A DNA stretch of 37,252 bases from Verrucomicrobiota bacterium (GTDB lineage: Bacteria; Verrucomicrobiota; Kiritimatiellia; SS1-B-03-39; UBA6053): positions 1 to 37,252 of the forward strand of contig JAFIGC010000042.1 in assembly GCA_020831635.1 (NCBI GenBank), in the 5' to 3' direction. Shown in pieces: positions 31,400 through 37,252 of this stretch. The notes under the pieces are model-generated. The model saw only the letters and a list, made by a program, of their open reading frames with translations. It was not told the origin of the DNA and made no database searches. Made by a program: the position numbers and the translations under genes. Position 1 is the stretch's first letter. Every line of letters starts with the position of its first letter.

Positions 31400-31915
31400 A
31401 TGATTACGTATCAACATCTTCCTGAGGAGCCTGCGTTTCAGGTGCGGCATGTGTATGTGGGAAGCGGCGCCCGCTTTGACAGCGGCTTCGGACCCTGCCG
31501 CTGCACGCGGCTGTGGAGCGTGCACATCGACCACGACACCCCACTGGGCGTGCACGGCAATGTGCATGTTCAGGCTGGCGGCGACATCTACGGCTGTCTA
31601 TTGTTCCGTGGAAATCGCCACACCTTCTTCCGCATCGACGGCGCCCCGGAATCCCTCGGCCACAGCCTGAACGTGGAGAAAGATCCGCAGGCGTCGGTGC
31701 TTTTTGTGGGCGAGCGCCATGAACTCGTCCGGGGGGGGGGGCGCGAAAGCAGAAGGTTCATCGTGGGGGTCAACAGCACCCTCGGACTGCACGCCATCTT
31801 TGACCCGCGTCTGGCTGCGGAGTATTTGGAAAACTGCAAAGTGATCCTCGGACACTGGATGCGGGTTGAGGCGGGTGAAAACGCCCTTCATATACTGTCT
31901 GGAGCGTTCGTGTGA
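31400..31915 (+). CDS. Unrecognised protein (171 aa) with an internal G11 tract
   Basis: A 171-residue reading frame opening MITYQHLPEEPAFQVRHV. ATG 31340, with GGAGG about 14 bases upstream, is an alternative that would add 20 residues. I do not recognise the family: the strands (GNVHVQAGGDIYGCLLFRGN, ASVLFVGERHELV, FIVGVNSTLGLHAIFDP) suggest a beta-rich domain, perhaps a piece of a propeller or cupin-like protein. A run of eleven G at 31731-31741 encodes the glycines of VRGGGRES; a change of one base there would cut the protein short. The last ~10 codons overlap, antisense, a fragment that looks like a PQQ-type propeller repeat, so the C-terminus may be accidental. It lies 82 bases after the beta-helix gene and may share its transcript. 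It could be a fragment of a larger gene. Confidence 0.4.
   Translation: MITYQHLPEEPAFQVRHVYVGSGARFDSGFGPCRCTRLWSVHIDHDTPLGVHGNVHVQAGGDIYGCLLFRGNRHTFFRIDGAPESLGHSLNVEKDPQASVLFVGERHELVRGGGRESRRFIVGVNSTLGLHAIFDPRLAAEYLENCKVILGHWMRVEAGENALHILSGAFV
31731..31741. repeat. G11 homopolymer inside a reading frame
   Basis: Eleven consecutive G, the longest homopolymer I noticed in the window. In-frame reading is kept at this length. It is either a slippage-prone contingency tract or a sequencing weak point. Confidence 0.8.
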
Positions 31916-31982
31916 ACCTCCGTATGCCAGAGCACTCGAGCGGTGTCGGCCTCCAGCGCGTAGACCGAGCCATAGGTCGCTC
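31888..31982 (-). pseudogene. Fragment of a PQQ-type beta-propeller repeat protein
   Basis: On the minus strand about 30 codons before a stop at 31888-31890 read ATYGSVYALEADTARVLWHT, the typical PQQ-like repeat signature (GxVYALDAxTGxxLW). No start or upstream coding sequence accompanies it. It lies antisense to the end of the 171-aa reading frame. It looks like the leftover 3' end of a lost gene, unless the match is chance. Confidence 0.35.
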
Positions 31983-32034
31983 GAAGGCATGGGCGAACTT
32001 ATGGACTGGCGGGCAAAAATAAGAACAAACAAGA

Positions 32035-32046
32035 TATACCCATAAC
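32035..32046. promoter_or_regulatory. Worn operator copy
   Basis: TATACCCATAAC, in the orientation of sites 3 and 4 and with similar flanks (ATAACCCAAAGGAT against ATAAACCAAGGAT at site 4). The central CG is lost. No intact gene starts downstream on the minus strand, so this may mark a lost transcription unit. Apart from this copy, the PQQ-like fragment and the promoter region, bases 31916-32219 show nothing. Confidence 0.3.
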
Positions 32047-32100
32047 CCAAAGGATATCCCGGTGAATAGGAAGTTGGTCAGTTTTTTTCCTGAAAAATGA

Positions 32101-32113
32101 CGGTTGACAACCG
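32101..32113. promoter_or_regulatory. Palindrome CGGTTG-A-CAACCG over a -35 box
   Basis: A perfect 6-bp inverted repeat with one central base that contains the TTGACA of the promoter below. It could be a second protein site, independent of the TTTAYCGRTAWW operator, or coincidence. Confidence 0.35.
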
Positions 32114-32130
32114 GGAAGGTTTTTTATAGT
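32104..32130 (+). promoter_or_regulatory. Promoter of the 614-aa pectate-lyase-type gene
   Basis: TTGACA (32104-32109) and TATAGT (32125-32130) with a 15-base spacer; TAGTGA at 32127 would give 17. The operator begins three bases after TATAGT. Confidence 0.55.
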
Positions 32131-32132
32131 GA

Positions 32133-32144
32133 TTTACCGATAAA
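32133..32144 (+). promoter_or_regulatory. Palindromic operator, site 6 (614-aa gene operon)
   Basis: TTTACCGATAAA, one mismatch from a perfect 12-bp palindrome. It sits right after the -10 box and so over the likely transcription start, about 75 bases before the ATG. Confidence 0.7.
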
Positions 32145-32219
32145 TTCATATGATTTTTTAGAGCTGTCCTGCCAACACGGCGGGTATTTTTTAAAACCGT
32201 TTCCAATGGAGGTTCCGAA

Positions 32220-34064
32220 ATGAAAGTGATTTGGTTATTCATCAGCATGGCAGGTCTTGCGGCGGCAGACGGGATCCGGTTTCCCGGGGATGCGGGGGTT
32301 TTGGATGTGACGCGTGCGCCCTTCAACGCCAAGGGTGACGGGGTGGCGGATGACACGCTGGCAATTCAGGCGGCACTGAATTTTGAACCCAACGGAAACC
32401 GGATTGTGTATTTGCCGAACGGGATCTATCGGGTGAGGGACACGCTGCGCTGGCCGGACGGGGCCCACGGGCACGACCACAAACGCACCATCCTGCAGGG
32501 GCAAAGCCGGGAGGGGGTTGTGATCCGTCTGGATGACGCCAGTCCGGGGTTCAACCTTCATGCCGGGGGGATTCGGGCGGTGATCTGGACCGGTCCGGGC
32601 CCGGCGCAGCGGTTTCGGAACGCGGTGCGGGATCTCACGGTGGACACCGGGCGCAACAACCCCTGGGCGGCCGGAATCCAGTTTATGGCCAACAACCAGG
32701 GCACGCTTCGGAACGTGACCATCCGCAGCGGCGACGGGTCCGGGAAGGCTGGGCTGGATCTGCGCTTCACCACGGAAATTGGACCGATGTATGTGCGGGA
32801 TGTGGAGATCATCGGGTTTGAACGCGGGATCTGGACCAACTACGACACCGCATCCATTACGTTTGAAAACATTGAGTTGCGGGGGCAGACCCTGTTCGGG
32901 TTTCATAACCGCGCCCAGAAGTGTTTTATTCGGAATCTTGTGAGCCGCAACGCGGTGACCGCCGTCTACAACGAGAAAGATTCCCGGGCGCACATGGTGA
33001 TCGACGGGGCGGAACTGCATGGGGAGGGGGGCGCCGCCGGCCTGCCGGCCATTCTGAATGAAAAAAACATGGTGGTGCGCAATCTACGCACCCGGGGATA
33101 CGCCATGGCGATTCGGCATGACGACAAAGGGCGGGGCAATCAGCCGGGTGCGAATGGTCCTGAGGTGGGACTCTGGATCTCGCACGGACAGCCACACAGC
33201 CTCTTTTCCGGTCAAAATCTTCCGCCGGCCATGGCGGTGCGAGACGCCCCGGCTCCCGAATGGCATCCTCTGGAGCAGTGGGCCTCCCCGCTGGATTTTG
33301 GCGGCAGACCCAACGACGGACAGGACGACACCGCGGCGATCCAGCGGGCTGTCGACAGCGGCGCCTCCACGGTTTACCTGCCCAACGGCACCTGGCAGAT
33401 TGACGGCGAAGTGGTGCTCCGGGGAGCTGTCACCCGTTTCCTCGGCACCGAGGCCCGGTTGAACGGATCCGGCACCCTGCGTGTGGAACGCGGGACGGGA
33501 GACCACCTGATTCTGGAGCGGCTCGCGATTGGACACCGCGAACCCCTGACCCTCCTCCAGGACGGGGATCGGACCCTGGTGGTCTCCTCGGTCTCGGGCG
33601 GACGCTATGCCCGCGCACCCGGAGCGACGGGCGATTTGTTTATCGAAGACTGGGTGGTGGATGCGCCGCTTCATTTTGCGGGTGATTTTCATATCTGGGC
33701 CCGTCAGCTAAATCAGGAGACCGATACCCAGGGAAATCCGGATCATCCCGCCAAAGTGGTGAATGACGGAGCCCGTCTCTGGGTGCTGGGGTATAAAACC
33801 GAACGCGCCGGCACGGTGCTGCTCACCCGCAACGGTGGACATTCGGAAATCGTGGGGGCGTTTATTTATGCCACCGGAGCGCCCAAAACCGAACCCATGA
33901 TCCGCACCGAGAACGCCGTCACCCTGTTGCTGGGTGTGAACCAGCTGAGTTTCAACAACAGGCCCTTCCCTGTCTTTTTGGAAGAAACGCAAGGCCCTGA
34001 GACCCGAACCCTGTCGGGAGAGGACGAGCGGAACATCCTCTTTGTGGGTGGCCGGAACCCGTGA
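32220..34064 (+). CDS. Secreted pectate-lyase-superfamily beta-helix protein
   Basis: 614 residues from ATG 32220, with GGAGG seven bases upstream, a strong start. The signal peptide is short (MKVIWLFISMAGLAAADG). The mature protein carries two Pectate_lyase_3 openings: DDTLAIQAALNFEPNGNRIVYLPNG near residue 40, and DDTAAIQRAVDSGASTVYLPNG near residue 369, so it is built of two beta-helix halves. It matches residues ~2182-2767 of the 3292-aa protein over its whole length: RFPPDSGVIDVT/RFPGDAGVLDVT, KRTILQG in both, NNQGTLRNV in both, and HDDK.RGN in both. It is therefore the stand-alone version of that domain. It probably binds or cuts the target polysaccharide outside the cell; no catalytic residues can be assigned. 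It is first in an operon with the GHL6-like gene, 33 bases downstream. Confidence 0.85.
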   Translation: MKVIWLFISMAGLAAADGIRFPGDAGVLDVTRAPFNAKGDGVADDTLAIQAALNFEPNGNRIVYLPNGIYRVRDTLRWPDGAHGHDHKRTILQGQSREGVVIRLDDASPGFNLHAGGIRAVIWTGPGPAQRFRNAVRDLTVDTGRNNPWAAGIQFMANNQGTLRNVTIRSGDGSGKAGLDLRFTTEIGPMYVRDVEIIGFERGIWTNYDTASITFENIELRGQTLFGFHNRAQKCFIRNLVSRNAVTAVYNEKDSRAHMVIDGAELHGEGGAAGLPAILNEKNMVVRNLRTRGYAMAIRHDDKGRGNQPGANGPEVGLWISHGQPHSLFSGQNLPPAMAVRDAPAPEWHPLEQWASPLDFGGRPNDGQDDTAAIQRAVDSGASTVYLPNGTWQIDGEVVLRGAVTRFLGTEARLNGSGTLRVERGTGDHLILERLAIGHREPLTLLQDGDRTLVVSSVSGGRYARAPGATGDLFIEDWVVDAPLHFAGDFHIWARQLNQETDTQGNPDHPAKVVNDGARLWVLGYKTERAGTVLLTRNGGHSEIVGAFIYATGAPKTEPMIRTENAVTLLLGVNQLSFNNRPFPVFLEETQGPETRTLSGEDERNILFVGGRNP

Positions 34065-34097
34065 GGGCTGTCTGAGCCGTCAAAATAACAAGGACGC

Positions 34098-36104
34098 ATG
34101 AATCCCCTGATTACCCACCAGCGCCAGGTCCACCTCGACTTCCACACGTCCCCGCACATCCCCGGCATCGCCGCCGCTTTTGACGCGGAAGCCTTTGCAG
34201 ACACGTATGCACGCGCCCATGTGAACAGTGTCACCCTCTTCGCCAAGTGTCACCACGGTTATACCTACTATCCCTCTCGCGTGTGTGAACCACACCCCGA
34301 ACTGGTTCCCAAAGAGCGCGATCTCCTGGGAGAACAGATTCAGTCTCTGCACCGCCGCGGGATCCGCGCCCCCATTTACATCACCGTGGGCTGGGACGAG
34401 CTGGCCTCGCAAACCCATCCCGACTGGCGGGCCATGACCCGGGACGGACGTTTTGCCGACTGGCCGGGACAACCTGGAATGTGGCGTTTTATGAACTGGC
34501 TGCATCCCGAATACCAGCAACACATCGAGGACATTACCCTCGAGGTGATGGCGCGGTATGGCGACGAGGTGGACGGCTTCTTCTACGACATCTGCTTCTT
34601 TCCCAAAAACGCCTGTTGGTCCCCGGAAAGTCTGGCCTTTCGCGCCAAGCACGGTTTGATGGAGGACAGCCTGGCCGGATTCGAACGCTTTCAGGCCAAA
34701 GCCCAGGCGTGCTTCTCCAAGCGGTATGCCGATCTCATCCGGGCCGCGCGTCCCCAGGCCACGGTCTTCTTCAACGCCGGCTCCGACTCCTTCCTTGAGC
34801 CCGGTCTCGGCGCCCGCGCCCGCTATGAACACATGACCCACATGGAGATCGAATCCCTGCCCTCAGGATTCTGGGGCTATTTCCATTTCCCCCGCCTCGC
34901 CCGCTCCACCGGTCACTGGGGAAAACCCTGGCTGGGCATGACCGGACGATTCCAAACCATGTGGGGGGATTTTGGCGGACTCAAACCGCAGGCAGCCCTC
35001 GAATTTGAATGCTTCCGCTCCCAGGCCATGGGGGGGGCAAACTCCATTGGCGATCAATTGCCGCCTTGCGGAGTTCCCGACAACGGCGCCTACGAACTCA
35101 TAGGCGCTGTCTACGAACAGGTCGCCGCCGCCGAGCCGTTTTACGCCGGCTCCGAACCCCTCACATCCATCGGCATCACTACCAGCGGCACCCCCGGACT
35201 CGACGGCAACGTTTCCGCCCTTTCCGATGAGGGGGCCATTCAGATGTGCGAAGAGGCTCATTACGACTGCAGGCTGCTGGATGCCATGGACACCTTTGAA
35301 GGCCTGGAATTGATCATTCTCGGGGACAACTCTACGCTCACCCCGGAAGTCGTCGACCGCCTCCGCATATTCTATGCGGGCGGAGGGAAGCTCATGGTGT
35401 CTTACAAAGGCGGCTGCAACGCACAGGGCGAATGGGTGCTGGATTTTCTGCCCGTGCGCCTGCTGGGCGAATGCGCCTTTGAACCCGCGTACTGGCGGAC
35501 CCAGGAGGATTTTTCTCCGGCACTTTCCATGTCAGACCGGGTGGTTTACCAGAGAGGTCTCCGCTTCGCCGCATGCGGCGCCGAGGTGCTGGCAGAGCGC
35601 GTTCACCCTTATTTTAACAGAGACGCGGTGCGTTATTGCTCCCACCGCCAAACCCCGCCCAGGCCGGAGGCGTCCGGCGAACCGGTCCTCATGGCCGGGG
35701 AGCGCTTTGTGGTGTTTGCCGACCCCGTTTTCCGCGAGTACCGCGAATATGGCAACATTGCAGTTCGCGACGCCTGGCGTCTGGCCATGCACCGTTTGGT
35801 GGGATCGGCGCCCTTCGGAGACGGTCTTCCCGGCACCATACAGATTTATCCCCGCCGGCGCGGGCAGGACTTGCTGCTCACCCTGCTGCATTACATTCCC
35901 GTCCGCAAAGCGGTTCAAATCGACATGATCGAGGAGCGGGGGCGCTTTGCCGGGGAAATACTGGCTTTGCCGCCGAAGATCGCCGAGGTCCATCTTTTTG
36001 GAGGACCGATCCTGGAGCAGATCGGGGAAGGGCAATGGAAACTGCCTGATTTCAGCCGTGGGCGTCTGCTCCTGGAGGTGCCCGGGTATTTACGAGAGTC
36101 CTGA
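34098..36104 (+). CDS. Hypothetical glycosyl hydrolase 6 (GHL6)-like glycosidase
   Basis: 668 residues, no signal peptide, with AAGGA three bases before ATG 34098. The N-terminal two thirds is a (beta/alpha)8 barrel: VHLDFHTSPHIPGIAAAFD, VNSVTLFAKCHHGYTYYP, GIRAPIYITVGWDELA and DGFFYDICFF, where the aspartates after strand ends are the likely catalytic site. From about residue 373 a class-I glutamine-amidotransferase-like fold follows (LELIILGDNSTLTPEVVDRL, GGGKLMVSY), the type seen as the trimerisation domain of GH42 beta-galactosidases; a beta-sandwich ends the protein. This matches the plan of GHL6 proteins, which are often found near fucose- or galactose-related genes. It likely acts in the cytoplasm on oligosaccharides released by the secreted enzymes. 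An 8-G run (35030-35037) lies in frame. Confidence 0.75.
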   Translation: MNPLITHQRQVHLDFHTSPHIPGIAAAFDAEAFADTYARAHVNSVTLFAKCHHGYTYYPSRVCEPHPELVPKERDLLGEQIQSLHRRGIRAPIYITVGWDELASQTHPDWRAMTRDGRFADWPGQPGMWRFMNWLHPEYQQHIEDITLEVMARYGDEVDGFFYDICFFPKNACWSPESLAFRAKHGLMEDSLAGFERFQAKAQACFSKRYADLIRAARPQATVFFNAGSDSFLEPGLGARARYEHMTHMEIESLPSGFWGYFHFPRLARSTGHWGKPWLGMTGRFQTMWGDFGGLKPQAALEFECFRSQAMGGANSIGDQLPPCGVPDNGAYELIGAVYEQVAAAEPFYAGSEPLTSIGITTSGTPGLDGNVSALSDEGAIQMCEEAHYDCRLLDAMDTFEGLELIILGDNSTLTPEVVDRLRIFYAGGGKLMVSYKGGCNAQGEWVLDFLPVRLLGECAFEPAYWRTQEDFSPALSMSDRVVYQRGLRFAACGAEVLAERVHPYFNRDAVRYCSHRQTPPRPEASGEPVLMAGERFVVFADPVFREYREYGNIAVRDAWRLAMHRLVGSAPFGDGLPGTIQIYPRRRGQDLLLTLLHYIPVRKAVQIDMIEERGRFAGEILALPPKIAEVHLFGGPILEQIGEGQWKLPDFSRGRLLLEVPGYLRES

Positions 36105-36401
36105 AAAATATCGAACCACCCGAATCCGTCCGCCATTTATTCCAATGTCATGCCCACCGGCCCACGATTATATGACATGGACGTGGTGCGCCGGTACCCG
36201 GAAGGCAGCCTGGCGTTCCAATGGCATCAGGTGGACAAAGTCTATGACGCGCTCTTGTCCTTGGGACTTCACCCCTTCGTGGAGCTGAACCCCATGCCGG
36301 GGGTGATGGCCTCGGGGCCTCAAACCATTTGCAGCGCATGCGAGGAGAGCGTCTCGATATCAGCGGAGAGGGTTCCGTCCCGGGGTGGAGCGACGCCCTG
36401 A
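36105..36401 (+). pseudogene. Fragment of a GH39-type beta-xylosidase-like gene
   Basis: The reading frame through ATG 36150 includes VDKVYDALLSLGLHPFVEL and then NPMPGVMASGPQT, which strongly recalls the GH39 core (YDxLLxxGxxPFVELxFMPxxLASG). About 60 codons match; then the similarity stops at about 36325 and a stop follows at 36399. There is no N-terminal barrel start and no catalytic acid region, so this is an internal piece of a lost enzyme. It directly follows the GHL6-like gene and shares its strand. Confidence 0.55.
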
Positions 36402-36778
36402 CAACCCGTGACGCCTGCTCTTCGCGTGTTCTCCTGTCGGTAGACCGCGCGGAGGAGGCGGGGGCGGACTGGGCCGACACCCTGAGTCAGGAGTGGGAAA
36501 GAGCGACACCGCCGATCATGGTGTGCTGCCGCATCGCTCCCGGCCGCGGCAGTACCTATGAGGCCTTTGTCGCGCCAAAACCTGAGCCCGGCACGTCGTG
36601 TTTCCTGGAGGCCAACAGCGTGCCGGAAATGTTGCTGGAGCTTGCCGAACGTTTGGAAGGTATGGCGCACGTGCCGTTTGTTCTCCAAGCGAATGAGGTG
36701 TTGCTGTTTGAAACCGAGGAAACCATTTCTCATCACGGCCCCGGCGGCTTTCCAGCAGCCCCTACTGAGGTCTGCCTC
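36329..36778 (+). other. Unrecognised open stretch between the GH39 fragment and the right-edge gene
   Basis: One plus-strand frame stays open through here and into the antisense of the next gene. Part of it looks protein-like (PEMLLELAERLEGMAHVPFV), but I recognise no family and no ribosome site. It may be leftover coding sequence from a deletion that also truncated the GH39 gene. No promoter or terminator is evident. Confidence 0.25.
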
Positions 36779-37252
36779 TTATTCCCGCCGCACACGGAGG
36801 TGGAGGAAGAGTCGGCCGTTGACCGGCGGGATTTCTTCAGGGAAAGGCGTGTTCCATTGACCTTCCCATTCCGGTTCTTCGCCCCAATCATTCAGATCGT
36901 CCGTGGCCCAGATCTCGTAGGTGAGCGTATCATCTTCCACACGGGGGAAGAACAGACTCATCCCGCTGCCGCTCAGGGTCGGCACCAGCAGGAAGGCGGA
37001 GGCGGGCGTTTCAGCGTCTCCCCCGAGCGCGTAACGCAACAGGTTGGGCACGCCGTCCGTCAGATCAGTCGGAGAGCCGCCGATGTCATTTTCCAGGGCC
37101 CAGGTTTCGTAGGGGTCTGAAGATCCTTCCGTGAAATTGGAAACGGTGCGGATGGTGACTTCGCCGATCTCGTAGTAACCGTTGAATACAGACCCGGTCT
37201 CATAGCCCTGGGCGGTGCCACTGCCGGTGCTGAAGGAAACATTGACGATTTC
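36779..37252 (-). CDS. C-terminal part of a secreted protein (runs off the right edge)
   Basis: 157 codons remain; the frame is open to the window edge, so the start lies outside. The last ~110 residues (DPYETWALENDIGG..., then VPNLLRYALGG, LTYEIWATDDLNDWGEEP, ending LFLHLRVRRE) match the C-terminal domain of the 2621-aa protein residue for residue in many places. The DNA is close too: both share the stop region GGCGGGAATAA and a run of about 25 nearly identical bases around NLLRYALG. The residues upstream (VSFSTGSGTAQGYETG) suggest a beta-sandwich, presumably the end of another giant multidomain enzyme. The domain is probably a surface-attachment or sorting module. Confidence 0.8.
   Translation of the reverse strand, partial: EIVNVSFSTGSGTAQGYETGSVFNGYYEIGEVTIRTVSNFTEGSSDPYETWALENDIGGSPTDLTDGVPNLLRYALGGDAETPASAFLLVPTLSGSGMSLFFPRVEDDTLTYEIWATDDLNDWGEEPEWEGQWNTPFPEEIPPVNGRLFLHLRVRRE

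Noticed and set aside
35030-35037. G8 tract in the GHL6-like gene as a frameshift site.
   Set aside because: The reading frame is intact on both sides and the protein is full length; noted only as a possible slippage site.
1-37252. CRISPR arrays, insertion sequences or phage genes.
   Set aside because: No regularly spaced repeats, transposase motifs or terminal inverted repeats were seen on reading through.

Overview
The window looks like a piece of a Verrucomicrobiota genome, most likely Opitutae-like, with Kiritimatiellota as the alternative. The grounds are a PEP-CTERM protein (tail IPEPSTLILVGLFG), very large secreted multidomain proteins built from PKD, FN3, Ig and beta-helix modules, a LacI-type regulator embedded among glycosidases, and GC-rich coding sequence. 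I see no rRNA, convincing tRNA, CRISPR array, transposase or phage gene. Almost every gene I recognise acts on carbohydrate, so I read the window as a polysaccharide-utilisation locus without any visible transporter or sulfatase.

Layout. Left edge (+): a polysaccharide-deacetylase-like protein and a 69-aa zinc-ribbon protein. Then four blocks on the minus strand. Block 1 (12707 down to 2005): PEP-CTERM protein, a frameshifted pectate-lyase-like gene, a 76-aa secreted protein, and a 2621-aa secreted metzincin/beta-helix protein. Block 2 (26540 down to 12844): a 3292-aa secreted protein with two alpha/beta-hydrolase domains and a pectate-lyase-type beta-helix, then a GH31 enzyme and a secreted alpha/beta hydrolase. 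Block 3 (27907 to 26687) is an (alpha/alpha)6 glycosidase. Divergent from it, on the plus strand, come a LacI-family regulator (28205), a cytoplasmic beta-helix protein (29293), a 171-aa unknown protein with an 11-G tract (31400), a secreted pectate-lyase-type protein (32220) and a GHL6-like glycosidase (34098). The right end (36105-36778) is decayed, with a GH39 fragment, followed by the 3' end of another secreted protein on the minus strand.

What ties the locus together is a short palindrome, consensus TTTAYCGRTAWW, found in front of five transcription units (12771, 26574, 27927, 29271, 32133), with a sixth copy at 12824 and a worn copy at 32035. In three or four cases it is fused to the -10 box of a plausible sigma-70-type promoter. 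With one LacI regulator at the centre, the simplest reading is a local regulon in which that repressor blocks transcription of the whole degradation set until an inducer appears. This is inference from sequence; no binding has been shown.

A second theme is domain shuffling. The stand-alone 614-aa pectate-lyase-type protein is a full-length relative of the domain inside the 3292-aa protein, and the 381-aa hydrolase is a relative of that protein's N-terminal domain. Two of the large proteins and the truncated protein at the right edge end in a related ~110-residue C-terminal domain finishing LFLxxRVxxE, which may be a surface-sorting or anchoring module. The locus also carries several broken or questionable genes (10158-11309, 31888-31982, 36105-36778), two of them associated with long G tracts.
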